This document shows, piece by piece, positions 16,574-26,772 of a DNA stretch of 64,000 nt. Source of the DNA: an uncultured Colwellia sp. GTDB lineage: Bacteria > Pseudomonadota > Gammaproteobacteria > Enterobacterales > Alteromonadaceae. How positions within the stretch are numbered: position 1 is the first letter of the stretch; the number at the start of each line of letters is the position of its first letter. A program made the translations under genes and the position numbers. The notes under the pieces are model-generated. The model saw only the letters and a list, made by a program, of their open reading frames with translations, was not told the origin of the DNA and did not search any database. The stretch is from positions 1 to 64,000 of the forward strand of contig CAJXQI010000021.1 of the NCBI GenBank assembly GCA_913058395.1, read 5' to 3'.

Positions 16574-18181
16574 TTATTTATCTTCTTCAGGCTTAGGTTT
16601 TTTGTAAGGTCTAATTTGTACGATCATGCCCATGTAAGGGTGATCAAAATAATGTACTTCACCACTAATAACGCGTCGGTTTTGTTTAAAGCGAATAGCT
16701 TTCGCTTGTACTGGTGTATTTGGTGTTGCTAAGGCAGAGTTGTCGACAGTGTCGTTAGTGCCATTATCTGTTGATGCGGATGTGCTGTTAGCTAATTGTG
16801 CTGTAGCAAGCTCTGCTAAGTTTTTGTCTAAAATGGTGAAGTCAGCAGTAATAAATAAGTAGTGTTTCAAATGAACATTAAATAAACCATCAATGAACCA
16901 ATCTTGCACTGGTGGTATTGGTGCAATGTTATCTTCATTTGTTAAAGCAGTATCACTATTGATTTTTAATGATAAGTCGTCATGTTCAATTGAGTTTAAT
17001 AGTAACTCAGTGTCATCTGAAACAGATGATATTTGTTCTACAATGCTGGCAATGCGTTTTTGTTTCGCTTGTGCCAGTAGCAATTCTTGATTGGTTTCAA
17101 CAGCAGTTTCGTTAACTAACGGTGATTGTTCAATTTGGTCATTGTCCAACTGAAGTAAGTCTAGTTGACGCTTTTCTAATTGGTACTGCGTTAACTGCTT
17201 TTGGTAGTCAGCGGCAAAATTATCACCAGCGTAAACTTTCATCGGAATAGATTGCTTTTTAGGTCGAGCGACTTGGCGCCAGCCCATATGCAAAATAGGA
17301 CGGAAATTTTTGGTGTATCTTAAATCTTGTATAACATCGCCAAGCTTTAACGATTCTTTACTTAGCAGATGCGTGATATCACTGTTGATGTCTTCAATAG
17401 CATTGATTTTCAATGGCATTTTATCAACAGTAAAACCGTTGTAATCAAAACTTGGATCATTAGCTTTAACTTCTGCGAAATAGGCTTCATCAATTCGGCA
17501 CATGACTTTTCGCGAAAATTTATCTGAACTTTGTGAAGCTGATTTAGGAGTGTATTGAAATTTTATATCACTAAACTCGGCTTCAGCAGCAAGCACTAAA
17601 GTTTGTATCTCGGCGCGTTTTTCATCAGAAAGCTCAGCGGTTAACTCATTTTCGAATGAGCTAACGTTTTCACTATTATTTTGCGATGCGAAAGTTTCAG
17701 TTTCTACTGGCTGAGTTGTTGTTTCTGTACTTGTGGCTGGAGTTGCCGTGCCGTCGCCAAAACTATTCGTACTGTTATTAAGCTCATTTAATGCTACCGA
17801 TGACTCAGCTGTTAATGATTCTGCTAGCGATGACAGTTGCGCTATATCAGCTAATGATTTCTCAGTAAAAATAGTGGGTAATTTAGCATTTTGGCTGACT
17901 AAATCAGGTTTGTATTGTGGTGAATCACAACTAGGTAATAGCTGTTTTAAACTGGCAATGTCAGGGTTTAAATATCTCGCGAGTAAGTCTTCTGTTCGGC
18001 GATATTTCGGCAGTTCACTACCATCAGGAAAGTTTTCTTTTAACAGGCTTTTATCACCTAATTGACTAAATAAGATCACTTCAATTTCGAACCAACGATC
18101 GTTACTTTTATCAGACGCAGCGTTAACCGAAAGCGGTAACGCAATTGTGATGGCACATAGTAAAAGCTGCTTAAATTTCAT
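16574..18181 (-). CDS. csiV: CsiV-family peptidoglycan-binding protein
   Basis: 535 residues with a signal peptide (cleavage after SVNA, about residue 21). The start of the mature protein, RWFEIEVILFSQLGDKS, is the CsiV (formerly DUF2803) signature, and the C terminus again has the family blocks (HLKHYLFITADFTI; SGEVHYFDHPYMGMIVQIRPY). In Vibrio cholerae CsiV binds peptidoglycan and acts through LpoA on PBP1A. The central region (about 130-200 and 320-420) is Ser/Thr/Glu/Gln-rich with coiled-coil character. The gene lies directly downstream of mfd, a typical gammaproteobacterial arrangement. Confidence 0.82.
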   Translation of the reverse strand: MKFKQLLLCAITIALPLSVNAASDKSNDRWFEIEVILFSQLGDKSLLKENFPDGSELPKYRRTEDLLARYLNPDIASLKQLLPSCDSPQYKPDLVSQNAKLPTIFTEKSLADIAQLSSLAESLTAESSVALNELNNSTNSFGDGTATPATSTETTTQPVETETFASQNNSENVSSFENELTAELSDEKRAEIQTLVLAAEAEFSDIKFQYTPKSASQSSDKFSRKVMCRIDEAYFAEVKANDPSFDYNGFTVDKMPLKINAIEDINSDITHLLSKESLKLGDVIQDLRYTKNFRPILHMGWRQVARPKKQSIPMKVYAGDNFAADYQKQLTQYQLEKRQLDLLQLDNDQIEQSPLVNETAVETNQELLLAQAKQKRIASIVEQISSVSDDTELLLNSIEHDDLSLKINSDTALTNEDNIAPIPPVQDWFIDGLFNVHLKHYLFITADFTILDKNLAELATAQLANSTSASTDNGTNDTVDNSALATPNTPVQAKAIRFKQNRRVISGEVHYFDHPYMGMIVQIRPYKKPKPEEDK

Positions 18182-18332
18182 TCAGTTTCCAGTTGTTAGT
18201 AGCCGTTGTCGGCAATGACAATGTCGATGTTACCACCGGATAATAGCAAAAGTAGATCAATACTTAAATTATCAATCATTTACCTTTGCTTATTACCCTA
18301 GTGTTTTTACTCATGGCTAGCGGTTTAGTTAG

Positions 18333-21300
18333 CTATTTTGCCCGCAAGTGATTACCTAGTTCGTTGATCATGGTGGTGATTAATACAAAACGTGCTTTGG
18401 CATCTTCAGTTACTTGCTTAAACTTAAGCTTATTACCCCCTTCCATTTGATAAATTTTAGGTTGCTGCTGAATTAAACCAATAATGAACATAGGATCAAT
18501 TTTTGTATCACTGCTAAATTCAATTGAGCCACCAGCAGGACCGGCATCAATGCGAGATATGCCAATTTTCTCTGCTTTGAGCTTAAGCTTGGCAATGTGT
18601 ACTAAGTTTTTTGCAGGCTGAGGTAATAAACCAAAACGGTCGATTAGCTCAACTTGCACATCGTCTAAAGCTTGTTTGGTTTTACAGCTAGCAATGCGCT
18701 TATATAAACTTAATCGTAGGCTGACATCGAAAATATAGTCATCAGGCAGCAGGGCGGCAACGCGTAAATCAACTTCTGTTTGCGTTTTCATTACTTGATC
18801 AAGAGTTAATTGTTTACCGTCTTTTAATGCGGCAACAGCAGCATCAAGCATTTCCATATAGAGGCTAAAACCCACTTGGCTCATTGAACCACTTTGGTCT
18901 TCGCCTAATAACTCACCCGCACCACGAATTTCTAAATCATGGGTCGCTAAGGTAAAACCAGCACCGAGATCTTCAAGTGAGGCGATAGCTTCAAGGCGCT
19001 TTTTAGCATCTTTGGTCATACGCTTTTCGTGTGGCGTTAACAGGTAAGCATAAGCTTGATGGTGCGAGCGACCGACACGACCACGTAGTTGATGTAATTG
19101 TGCTAAGCCTAAACGATCGGCTCGGTCCATAATAATGGTGTTGGCACTAGGTACATCGATACCGGTTTCAATAATGGTGGTACAAACTAATACGTTGTAA
19201 CGCTGATGATAAAAGTCGCTCATGATGCGTTCTAGTTCACGTTCACGCATTTGTCCATGGGCGGTAATAATTTTTGCTTCTGGTAGTAATGCTTGAATAT
19301 CTGCAGCAGTTTTATCAATGGTATCAACATTATTATGTAAGAAATAGACCTGACCACCACGCAGTATTTCACGTAATATTGACTCTCTGATCAGTGGTTC
19401 ATCTCGCTCTCTAACGAAGGTTTTTACCGCTAATCGCTTAGCTGGAGGAGTGGCGATAATGGATAAATCACGCATGCCGCCCATTGCCATATTTAAAGTA
19501 CGCGGGATTGGCGTAGCAGTTAGGGTAAGAATATCGACATTTGAACGTAGCTGTTTGATTTTTTCTTTTTGTTTAACCCCAAAGCGATGCTCTTCATCGA
19601 CTACCAATAAGCCAAGGTCTTTATATTTAATGCTGTTTTGCAGTAGTTTGTGAGTGCCAATTAAAATATCAATTTGACCTGATTCAACGTCTTTAATAAC
19701 GGCATTTTGTTCTTTGGTGGTTTTAAAGCGCGAAAGTACTTCTATGCTTACTGGCCAATTAGCAAAACGGTCACGGAAGTTTTCATAATGTTGTTGAGCA
19801 AGTAGCGTTGTTGGTACCAATATCGCCACTTGTTTACCGTCGTTAACAGCAACAAATGCGGCGCGCATGGCGACCTCGGTTTTACCAAAGCCAACATCAC
19901 CACAAACAAGGCGATCCATGGCTTGTGGAGATAGCATATCGCTGATCACCGCGTTAATCGCTTGTTCTTGGTCTAAGGTTTCTTCAAAACCAAAGCTGTC
20001 AGCGAAAGCGCGATATTCATCTTTATCGCGTTTAAAAGTATAACCGTGATTACTGGCGCGTTTTGCGTAAATATCGAGTAATTCAGCCGCCACATCGCGA
20101 ACTTTTTCCGCGGCTTTTTGTTTCGCTTTACTCCAAGTGTCATTACCCAGTTTATGCAGTGGTGCATGCTCAGCATCAGCACCTGAATAACGGCTAATTA
20201 AATGTAGTGAGGCAACGGGCACATAAAGTTTAGCTTCACTGGCATAGCTTAAGACTAAAAATTCGGTAGTTATGCCGCCATTTTCTATGGTTTGTAGTCC
20301 CATATATCGACCAATACCATGGTCGATATGAACCACGGGTTGGCCAATACTCAGCTCTGCTAAGTTTTTAAATATTGCGTCGTTTTGAATATCTTGTTGC
20401 TTGCTACGGCGGCGCGTTTGGCGGACTACATCACCGAGCAACTCAGCTTCAGTTACTAGCGCTATAGAATTTTTCTTAGCACTACCTTTGGCTTGAAAGA
20501 TAAAACCAGCACTTAAAGCATTTACTGTAATACCTACATCGCTGTCACTATTAACAAAGTCTTCAATGCTATCGAAATTAGTGGGTTTAATTTGATTACG
20601 TTGCAGTAATTCTAAAACGCTTTCGCGGCGACCTTGGCTTTCAGCAACAAACAATAATTTAGTAGGTGTTTCTTTACTGGCAATAAAATTATTAAGTAAC
20701 TCAAATGGCTGCTTTAACTTATGGTCAATGGTTAAGTCAGGTAATACGTTGACATCAAACTGCACTTGCGCGGTTTTAACATCATCATCGATGATTTCTG
20801 GCTTTAAATTGATGCGATCAAAAGGTTTTAATGCGCTATATAGCTCTTCGCTATTGAGAAATAATTGACTAGGTGGCAATAACGGACGTGTTGGATCGTA
20901 GCGTCTGTCTTCATAACGATATTCAATATCAGTCCAATGACTAGCAAGTGACTTGTCGATATCGCCACTAACGATAACCAGAGTATTGTCTGATAAATAA
21001 TCACACAAGGTATTAGATTGTTGGAAAAACAGCGGTAAGTAATATTCTATTCCGGCTGGCATAATGCCATTGCTGACTTGATGGTAAATAGATTCTTTAT
21101 GAATAGTACTGGTAAATTGCTCTCGATATTGACTACGGAATAAATTTACTCCGTCAGTATCGGTTGGGAATTCATGCGCCGGTAACAAGTCAATACCGGC
21201 AACTTTATCGCTTGAACGCTGGTTTTCGGGGTCAAATAAACGAATTTCATCGATTTCATCATCGAAAAAATCTAAGCGAAAGGGGGTTTTGCTACCCATT

Positions 21301-21845
21301 GGAAATAAATCAAGAATGGCGCCTCGAGCTGAAAACTCACCATGCTCCATCACTTGGTCAACATAACGATAACCGCTTGCTTCTAGTTCTTGTCGCAGCT
21401 GGTGTAAATCTTTCTTATCGCCTTTTTGAATAATTAGACTATTTGCTTCTAAATATTGTTTTGGCGCTAAACGTTGCATTAGCGTAGTAACCGGCACAAT
21501 AACAATGCCTTTATCCATGCGTGATAATTGGTATAAAGTGGCTAATCGCTGAGAAATAATGTCTTGATGTGGTGAAAACGTATCGTATGGCAAGGTTTCC
21601 CAATCAGGAAATAAACAAATAGGTAATTGCTGTTGCTGATTTAAGCTAGCAAGCTCTTGCTCTAAACGTATTGCTGATGGTGTGTCATGAGTTAACAATA
21701 AAATTGGTTGTTCAGCAGATAATGCCCCATGATATATGGCGAGGCTGGCGCTGCTACCAGGCAGGTTTTGCCAAACTTTCTTATCGGCGTTTTTACCACG
21801 ACTTTTTGCTAAAACTGGATTGAATAGATTAACGTTTTTGCTCAT
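18333..21845 (-). CDS. mfd: transcription-repair coupling factor Mfd
   Basis: About 1170 residues, usual Mfd size. Order: UvrB-like N-terminal region (1-350, including GEFSARGAILDLFPMGS), RNA-polymerase-interacting CarD-like domain (about 495-560, QPVVHIDHGIGRYMG), superfamily-2 translocase with Walker A GDVGFGKTEVAMRAA, DEEH box VVDEEHRFGVKQ, TATPIPRTL, motif VI QLRGRVGRSHHQAYAY, then the C-terminal UvrA-masking domain. It removes stalled RNA polymerase and recruits UvrAB. ATG 21845 with AAGAG upstream is preferred over a GTG at 21851. Followed by csiV after about 150 bases. Confidence 0.97.
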   Translation of the reverse strand: MSKNVNLFNPVLAKSRGKNADKKVWQNLPGSSASLAIYHGALSAEQPILLLTHDTPSAIRLEQELASLNQQQQLPICLFPDWETLPYDTFSPHQDIISQRLATLYQLSRMDKGIVIVPVTTLMQRLAPKQYLEANSLIIQKGDKKDLHQLRQELEASGYRYVDQVMEHGEFSARGAILDLFPMGSKTPFRLDFFDDEIDEIRLFDPENQRSSDKVAGIDLLPAHEFPTDTDGVNLFRSQYREQFTSTIHKESIYHQVSNGIMPAGIEYYLPLFFQQSNTLCDYLSDNTLVIVSGDIDKSLASHWTDIEYRYEDRRYDPTRPLLPPSQLFLNSEELYSALKPFDRINLKPEIIDDDVKTAQVQFDVNVLPDLTIDHKLKQPFELLNNFIASKETPTKLLFVAESQGRRESVLELLQRNQIKPTNFDSIEDFVNSDSDVGITVNALSAGFIFQAKGSAKKNSIALVTEAELLGDVVRQTRRRSKQQDIQNDAIFKNLAELSIGQPVVHIDHGIGRYMGLQTIENGGITTEFLVLSYASEAKLYVPVASLHLISRYSGADAEHAPLHKLGNDTWSKAKQKAAEKVRDVAAELLDIYAKRASNHGYTFKRDKDEYRAFADSFGFEETLDQEQAINAVISDMLSPQAMDRLVCGDVGFGKTEVAMRAAFVAVNDGKQVAILVPTTLLAQQHYENFRDRFANWPVSIEVLSRFKTTKEQNAVIKDVESGQIDILIGTHKLLQNSIKYKDLGLLVVDEEHRFGVKQKEKIKQLRSNVDILTLTATPIPRTLNMAMGGMRDLSIIATPPAKRLAVKTFVRERDEPLIRESILREILRGGQVYFLHNNVDTIDKTAADIQALLPEAKIITAHGQMRERELERIMSDFYHQRYNVLVCTTIIETGIDVPSANTIIMDRADRLGLAQLHQLRGRVGRSHHQAYAYLLTPHEKRMTKDAKKRLEAIASLEDLGAGFTLATHDLEIRGAGELLGEDQSGSMSQVGFSLYMEMLDAAVAALKDGKQLTLDQVMKTQTEVDLRVAALLPDDYIFDVSLRLSLYKRIASCKTKQALDDVQVELIDRFGLLPQPAKNLVHIAKLKLKAEKIGISRIDAGPAGGSIEFSSDTKIDPMFIIGLIQQQPKIYQMEGGNKLKFKQVTEDAKARFVLITTMINELGNHLRAK

Positions 21846-22169
21846 GACCACTCTTTAATGTTTAACTATAATTTTGATGGCGATATAAGCCATCAGCATT
21901 GCGAAAAATGCAATTTGGCGAGTATCTTACCATGAGTATTATGCGAAATTTAACCGCTAAATGAAGCTTCATTACGCTTTTGCTTTTTAACAGCAATATT
22001 TAACTGACGTCCTTAAAGATCTCAACATTTAAAGCGTGTATAATATTGCGTAATTGAATAGCTATTGTGTTGTTTTCTTTTAGGTCGGTGCTCTATAAAT
22101 GTTTAGAGGTTAACTTATCAATGAAGACAACACTAACCAACGAAAATCGTTGGTTTTTTGGAGAAGTTT

Positions 22170-22832
22170 GTGACTAATAACGATGTTTTACGCCGCCTAA
22201 GATATACCTTTAATTTTAATGATCAAAAGGTGATTTCGATTTTTGCCTCAGGTGACTTAACCGTGACTCGTGATCAAATCAGTAATTGGTTAAAGAAAGA
22301 AGAAGATCCGGCTTATGTTAATTGTACTGACTCTACGTTTGCCGCATTTTTAAATGGTTTTATTAATGAACGTCGCGGTAAGAAAGAAGGCGAAGCACCT
22401 AAAGCTGAAAAGCGTTTGAACAATAATATAATTTTAACTAAGCTTAAAATTGCTTTTAATTTAAAAGCTGAAGACATTATAGATATGTTGGCGCTGGCAA
22501 ACTTTAAGCTGAATAAGCCTGAGTTGAGTGCATTTTCTCGCAAGCCTGAGCATAAAAATTATCGCGAATGTAAAGACCAAGTATTACGTAACTTTTTACA
22601 AGGTGTTGATAAGAAATTTCATGTTCAGCGTCGTGCTAAAGCGCAAGTGAAAAGTTCTGTTGTTGAAGATGCGCCAGATAAGTTAGAAAAAGTATTAGAA
22701 AACAAGAATTATAATGCGGCGAAGCCTAAAGCAAGTAAGATTTATGTTAACCCTAATAAAAAAAAGGTTGAACGTAAACCCGGTGAACGTAAGGTATTAA
22801 AGTTAAAACCAAAAGATATTTGGGGCGAGTAA
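22170..22832 (+). CDS. yehS: DUF1456-family protein YehS
   Basis: 220 residues. Two tandem DUF1456 repeats: NNDVLRRLRYTFNFNDQKVISIFA (about 3-26) and NNIILTKLKIAFNLKAEDIIDMLA (about 87-110), each followed by a helix and a Tyr/Cys-containing segment. The C-terminal 60 residues are Lys-rich and end in KLKPKDIWGE. Function unknown; the repeat is helical and possibly nucleic-acid binding, which is inference. GTG 22170 with GGAGA six bases upstream is the likely start, aligning with E. coli YehS; the TTG at 22158 overlaps that ribosome binding site. Confidence 0.85.
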   Translation: MTNNDVLRRLRYTFNFNDQKVISIFASGDLTVTRDQISNWLKKEEDPAYVNCTDSTFAAFLNGFINERRGKKEGEAPKAEKRLNNNIILTKLKIAFNLKAEDIIDMLALANFKLNKPELSAFSRKPEHKNYRECKDQVLRNFLQGVDKKFHVQRRAKAQVKSSVVEDAPDKLEKVLENKNYNAAKPKASKIYVNPNKKKVERKPGERKVLKLKPKDIWGE

Positions 22833-22913
22833 TTTTTAATTAAAGAATTCATAACTTTATGATATAAGTAGGACATAAGAGATTCTTAATAATTAGAAAA
22901 ATAAGGAAGAATT

Positions 22914-23378
22914 ATGTCTGAAGATATGCAAGCTGAAAACAAGCAAGCACCAGAGATTGTTGCTATACCTAAGTGGTTTAAAGTCGCAGCGATTTTAGCG
23001 TTTGTTTGGAATTTACTCGGGGTAATGGCGTTTGTTGGTCAAATGATGATGACGCCAGAAATGATTGCTGAATTACCGCAAGCCGAACAAGATTTATATG
23101 CCACTACGCCAATATGGGCTACTGTTGCTTTTGCTTTTGCCGTTTTTGCGGGTGCACTGGGAAGTTTGGCCTTAGTGTTGAAGAAAAATATGTGTTACCC
23201 GTTATTTGTTGTCTCATTTGTTGGCGTTGTTGTGCAAATGTTTCACTCATTTTTCATCAGTAACTCGTTTGACGTATACGGCCCCGGCGGAATGATTATG
23301 CCAATAATGGTTATTGTTATCGCATTTTTCTTAGTACGCTTTGCCGCTAAAGGTATTAATAATAAGTGGTTTAATTAG
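22914..23378 (+). CDS. uncharacterised four-helix membrane protein
   Basis: 154 residues with a short acidic cytoplasmic N terminus and four hydrophobic helices (about 22-46, 66-87, 94-116, 124-146). I do not recognise a characterised family. No transport or catalytic motif is evident. AAGGAAG seven bases before ATG gives a firm start. A GC-containing palindrome with a T-run follows, so it is probably a single-gene unit. Confidence 0.65.
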   Translation: MSEDMQAENKQAPEIVAIPKWFKVAAILAFVWNLLGVMAFVGQMMMTPEMIAELPQAEQDLYATTPIWATVAFAFAVFAGALGSLALVLKKNMCYPLFVVSFVGVVVQMFHSFFISNSFDVYGPGGMIMPIMVIVIAFFLVRFAAKGINNKWFN

Positions 23379-23410
23379 CAGCATAATGTAGACGCTGTTA
23401 CTTGTTTTAA

Positions 23411-23436
23411 AGGCCTGCAATTGCAGGTTTTTTTAA
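23411..23436 (+). terminator. short palindrome with T-run
   Basis: AGG-CCTGCAA-TTGCAGG followed by seven T. The perfect palindrome leaves almost no loop, so it would form a shorter stem; plausible but modest terminator. Confidence 0.5.
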
Positions 23437-23531
23437 TATTTAAGCGATAGAAAAATACTAATATTGTCATCACTAGTGATACAATTTATTCATACTCTTC
23501 ATGAACATAATTTTTACGGTTTAACCAATAA

Positions 23532-24518
23532 ATGCTGGCAAATTTGAAAGCTAAATTACTAGGTACAATATTGTGCACGGTAATAGCCATTGTAGCGGCG
23601 ATAATTGCTACCCGTTATCAAGCCCCTGTAATGCTGTTCGCTTTATTATTAGGTTTAACTGCCCATGCTTTTTATCGTAAAAGCAATATTCAGCAAGGTG
23701 TAAATTTCTGCTCTCGTGAGTTACTGCGTTTATGTGTCGGCTTACTGGGCGTGCGTATTGCATTTGCTGACATCGTATCACTGGGAATCACTCCACCGTT
23801 AATTGTCATGACTAGCATGGCGTTAACCATCATTTTTGGAGTTTTATTTTCCCGAGTATTAGGTTTACCAAAAACCTTTGGCGTACTTTCTGGTGGCGCG
23901 GTTGCCGTGTGTGGTGTTTCTGCCGCTGCTGCTATATCAACGGTGTTACCCAAAGATAAATCTCAAGAAAAGTATTTTGCGCTTACGGTTATTGGTATTA
24001 CTACGTTTAGTACGTTATCAATGATTTTTTATCCTATTCTCACCGGTTATTTAGGTTTCTCTGATCAGTTAGCCGGGGTTTTTATTGGCGGTGCTATTCA
24101 TGATGTTGCACAGGTGGTTGGTGCCGGTTATACCATTTCTCCTGAAGCGGGTGATGTGGCAACTTATATAAAATTATTGCGAGTAGCGCTATTAATGCCA
24201 ATTGTGATGATGGTGTTTTTTGCTTTTAAAGAGCGAGATAGCAAAATGAGTGGTGGCGTAAGTGCCTTTATTCCAGGCTTCTTAATCCTGTTTTTCGTTT
24301 TAGCCTTTTTAAAGAATATTGGCGTGATGCCAGCGTGGCTAATTGAGATTATTCGAAGCTTATCGAGTAATTTACTAGTGGTAGCAATTGCTGCTATTGG
24401 CGTAAAAACGTCATTAAAGCAAGTGGTGTCGGTTGGCTGGCGACCGGTTTTACTGATGGGGTGTGAGACTGTTTTTCTAGCAAGTTTGATCATTGGCAGT
24501 ATCTTATTCTTTTACTAA
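23532..24518 (+). CDS. YeiH-family putative sulfate exporter
   Basis: 328 residues, about ten membrane helices. The UPF0324/YeiH signatures are present: SRELLRLCVGLLGVRIAF (about 57-74), SGGAVAVCGVSAAAAISTVLP (about 119-139) and GGAIHDVAQVVGAG (about 185-198). The family is called putative sulfate exporter; direct evidence for a substrate is thin. In many genomes a LysR regulator is adjacent, but not here. The 266-bp inverted-repeat element starts 24 bases after the stop. Confidence 0.85.
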   Translation: MLANLKAKLLGTILCTVIAIVAAIIATRYQAPVMLFALLLGLTAHAFYRKSNIQQGVNFCSRELLRLCVGLLGVRIAFADIVSLGITPPLIVMTSMALTIIFGVLFSRVLGLPKTFGVLSGGAVAVCGVSAAAAISTVLPKDKSQEKYFALTVIGITTFSTLSMIFYPILTGYLGFSDQLAGVFIGGAIHDVAQVVGAGYTISPEAGDVATYIKLLRVALLMPIVMMVFFAFKERDSKMSGGVSAFIPGFLILFFVLAFLKNIGVMPAWLIEIIRSLSSNLLVVAIAAIGVKTSLKQVVSVGWRPVLLMGCETVFLASLIIGSILFFY

Positions 24519-24541
24519 AAATGAACGCTAGATACTTGTTA

Positions 24542-24807
24542 TATACCCAAGCCACTTGAAGATGTAGTTTCAGAGTTAAGCTAGGAAATCAGAGCAAGGT
24601 GCAGCACGCAGGTAATGGTTGCTCCCTTATCAAGTGCTACAACGCTGAACTGGTTTTCTAGCTTAGCTCCCATAGGGCAAGGCGATAAAGGGTCATCTCC
24701 TACGTTATTGATTTCTACAATGGAATAACCATTCTATTCAATCAATGCCTTGGTGCTAACCCTTTCTCGACTTGCTGAATCCTGCATTTTCAAGTGGCTT
24801 GGGTATA
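24542..24807. mobile_element. 266-bp non-coding inverted-repeat element (MITE-like)
   Basis: Bounded by a perfect 19-bp terminal inverted repeat (24542-24560 and 24789-24807). Inside are two nested hairpins: 24573-24592 with 24650-24669 (17 of 20 paired) and 24707-24747. No ORF of note. A clearly related sequence begins at 63915 and runs off the right edge of the window, so this is a dispersed family. It separates the convergent yeiH-like and RIO-kinase genes and may double as a transcription stop. Confidence 0.8.
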
Positions 24808-24812
24808 AATAG

Positions 24813-25679
24813 TTAGAACTCACTATCTACTGCATTTGCTTCACCAATTCGGGCTATTCTTGCTTCTTCTTCTTCAAAAGCGGCTTTAATTTCTTCTAAT
24901 ACCGTATCTACGTCAGCACTGGCGGTATCTTCTTTGAATAACCCGGTAAGTTCAGACTCAGGTGTTAATTCACCAGCTTCAAACAATGCCCACATTTCAT
25001 CAGCATATTTACTCTGCTTCAACGCTGGGCAGAATTGACCATAATAATTAGTCATATTGATAACATCGCGTTTTAGCATGGCTTTGGCGTTGTTATTAGC
25101 GGAGGCGTCAACCGCTTGTGGTAAATCGATAATGACAGGGCCGTAATCGTCTACTAGCACGTTAAACTCTGATAAATCACCATGAATAATACCAGCGCAA
25201 AGCATCAACTTTACGTAATGCATGACTAATGTGTGATCTTCTAACGCTTGTTCTTCAGACATAACAACATCGTTTAATCGAGGTGCTACATCACCTTCAT
25301 CATCGGTGACTAGCTCCATCAATAAAACGCCATCAAAACAACCAAAAGGGTGAGGTACGCGAACACCTGCTTCGGCTAATTTATATAGTGCGTCCACTTC
25401 AGCATTTTGCCATGCAGATTCTTGCTGATCACGACCGTATTTAGAGCCTTTTTCCATTGCTCTAGCACGACGACTGTTTCGGCTTTTTCTGCCTTCTTGA
25501 TATTGCGCGGCTTTTTTAAAACTACGTTTTATCGCTTCTTTGTAGACTTTTGCACAGCGAATATCGTCGCCACAACGAACCATATAAACGGTGGCTTCTT
25601 TACCACTCATTAATTGGCTTATTACTTCATCTACTAGGCCATCATCAACAAGTGGCTGTATGCGTTTAGGTACTTTCAT
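24813..25679 (-). CDS. RIO-type serine/threonine protein kinase
   Basis: 288 residues from MKVPKRIQPLVDDGLVDEV. RIO1-like kinase fold: ATP loop GKEATVYMVRCG (about 26-37) with the catalytic-lysine segment CAKVYKEA, catalytic loop GIIHGDLSEFNVLVDD, and metal-binding Asp in VIIDLPQAVD. Bacterial RIO proteins are common in marine gammaproteobacteria and their substrates are unknown. An ATG at 25694 would add five residues; neither has a clear ribosome binding site. The acidic C-terminal 60 residues are Glu/Asp-rich. It ends six bases from the inverted-repeat element. Confidence 0.88.
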   Translation of the reverse strand: MKVPKRIQPLVDDGLVDEVISQLMSGKEATVYMVRCGDDIRCAKVYKEAIKRSFKKAAQYQEGRKSRNSRRARAMEKGSKYGRDQQESAWQNAEVDALYKLAEAGVRVPHPFGCFDGVLLMELVTDDEGDVAPRLNDVVMSEEQALEDHTLVMHYVKLMLCAGIIHGDLSEFNVLVDDYGPVIIDLPQAVDASANNNAKAMLKRDVINMTNYYGQFCPALKQSKYADEMWALFEAGELTPESELTGLFKEDTASADVDTVLEEIKAAFEEEEARIARIGEANAVDSEF

Positions 25680-25806
25680 GGCGTCGTTATACATTAGTTA
25701 GGGTACGGATGATATAACAAAATTATAAGTTTTTGTTTATCAATAGATTAAAACGTTGCTATGTTGAGGTAAAATAGCAAAATTATCAAACAATAAGTGC
25801 GTGATT

Positions 25807-26742
25807 ATGATCCCTTTTATCAGCCAACTAGCAAAAAATGAACAAGTTTTATGGCTTCAAGCACTTAGTGAAGCGCTACCCAGTGAGAGTATTATTTTAG
25901 CGGATGATGTGCCCCATGATCAAAAACACCTTTGCACGTTAGCCATTGTTGCTAACCCTGATTTAGCCACATTGTCACAATTTAAAAACTTACATTGGCT
26001 GCATAGTGTGTGGGCGGGCGTTGAAAAATTGATGGCAACATTGCAAACGTCAGCGATTAAAGTGGTGAGGTTGGTTGACCCTATGCTCAGCCAAACGATG
26101 GCAGAAGCGGTACTGGCGTGGAGTTTATATTTACACCGTGATATGCCAACTTATGCGAGGCAACAGCGGAAAACGCAATGGCTGCAACAAGCTTATGTTC
26201 CAGCTAGTCAAAGACGTATTGGCATTTTAGGCTTAGGCGAATTAGGCTGCGTTAGTGCTATGCAGTTAAAAAGTAATGGTTTTCAGGTGATGGGGTGGAG
26301 CCGATCTGCTAAAACCTTAGCGGATATTTCGACTTTTAGCGATGAAAGTGGCTTAGCTGAGATGGCGGCACAAAGTGACATTCTAATATGTTTGTTACCG
26401 CTAACGCCTGCGACCAAAGGGATAGTTAATTCAGCGTTACTTAATAAAATGCCGAAGGGGAGTTCAGTGGTTAACTTTGCTCGTGGCGGTATTATTGCGA
26501 CTGATGATTTATTGAAAGCATTAGACAATAAGCAGATTAAGCATGCGGTACTTGATGTATTTGAACAAGAGCCTTTATCAAGTACTAGTGAATTTTGGCA
26601 GCACCCGAATATTACTGTGTTACCGCATATTTCAGCACCCACCAATATGAATTCTGCCTGTACTATTGTGGCGGACAACATTTTGCAATATCGACAAACG
26701 GGTCAATTGCCTGAGTGTGTTGATAAAGTTAAAGGTTATTAG
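25807..26742 (+). CDS. D-2-hydroxyacid dehydrogenase (GhrA-like)
   Basis: About 311 residues. NAD(P) fold with GILGLGELGCVSAMQL (about 139-154), then the catalytic series of the D-isomer 2-hydroxyacid dehydrogenases: Arg in VNFARGGIIATDDLL, Glu in VFEQEPLS, His in TVLPHISAPT. The pattern is closest to glyoxylate/hydroxypyruvate reductase A. Likely reaction: reduction of glyoxylate or hydroxypyruvate; substrate uncertain. ATG 25807 or GTG 25801 could be the start. Convergent with the LysR gene. Confidence 0.82.
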   Translation: MIPFISQLAKNEQVLWLQALSEALPSESIILADDVPHDQKHLCTLAIVANPDLATLSQFKNLHWLHSVWAGVEKLMATLQTSAIKVVRLVDPMLSQTMAEAVLAWSLYLHRDMPTYARQQRKTQWLQQAYVPASQRRIGILGLGELGCVSAMQLKSNGFQVMGWSRSAKTLADISTFSDESGLAEMAAQSDILICLLPLTPATKGIVNSALLNKMPKGSSVVNFARGGIIATDDLLKALDNKQIKHAVLDVFEQEPLSSTSEFWQHPNITVLPHISAPTNMNSACTIVADNILQYRQTGQLPECVDKVKGY

Positions 26743-26772
26743 CTGTTAGTTATTAGTTAAGAGTGAAGCCTG

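Noticed and set aside
24542-24807. CRISPR or integron attC site
   Set aside because: No repeat-spacer periodicity, no integrase core sites; the structure is terminal inverted repeats plus two hairpins.
26283-26681. 132-codon leftward frame over the hydroxyacid dehydrogenase
   Set aside because: Shadow of the conserved dehydrogenase frame.
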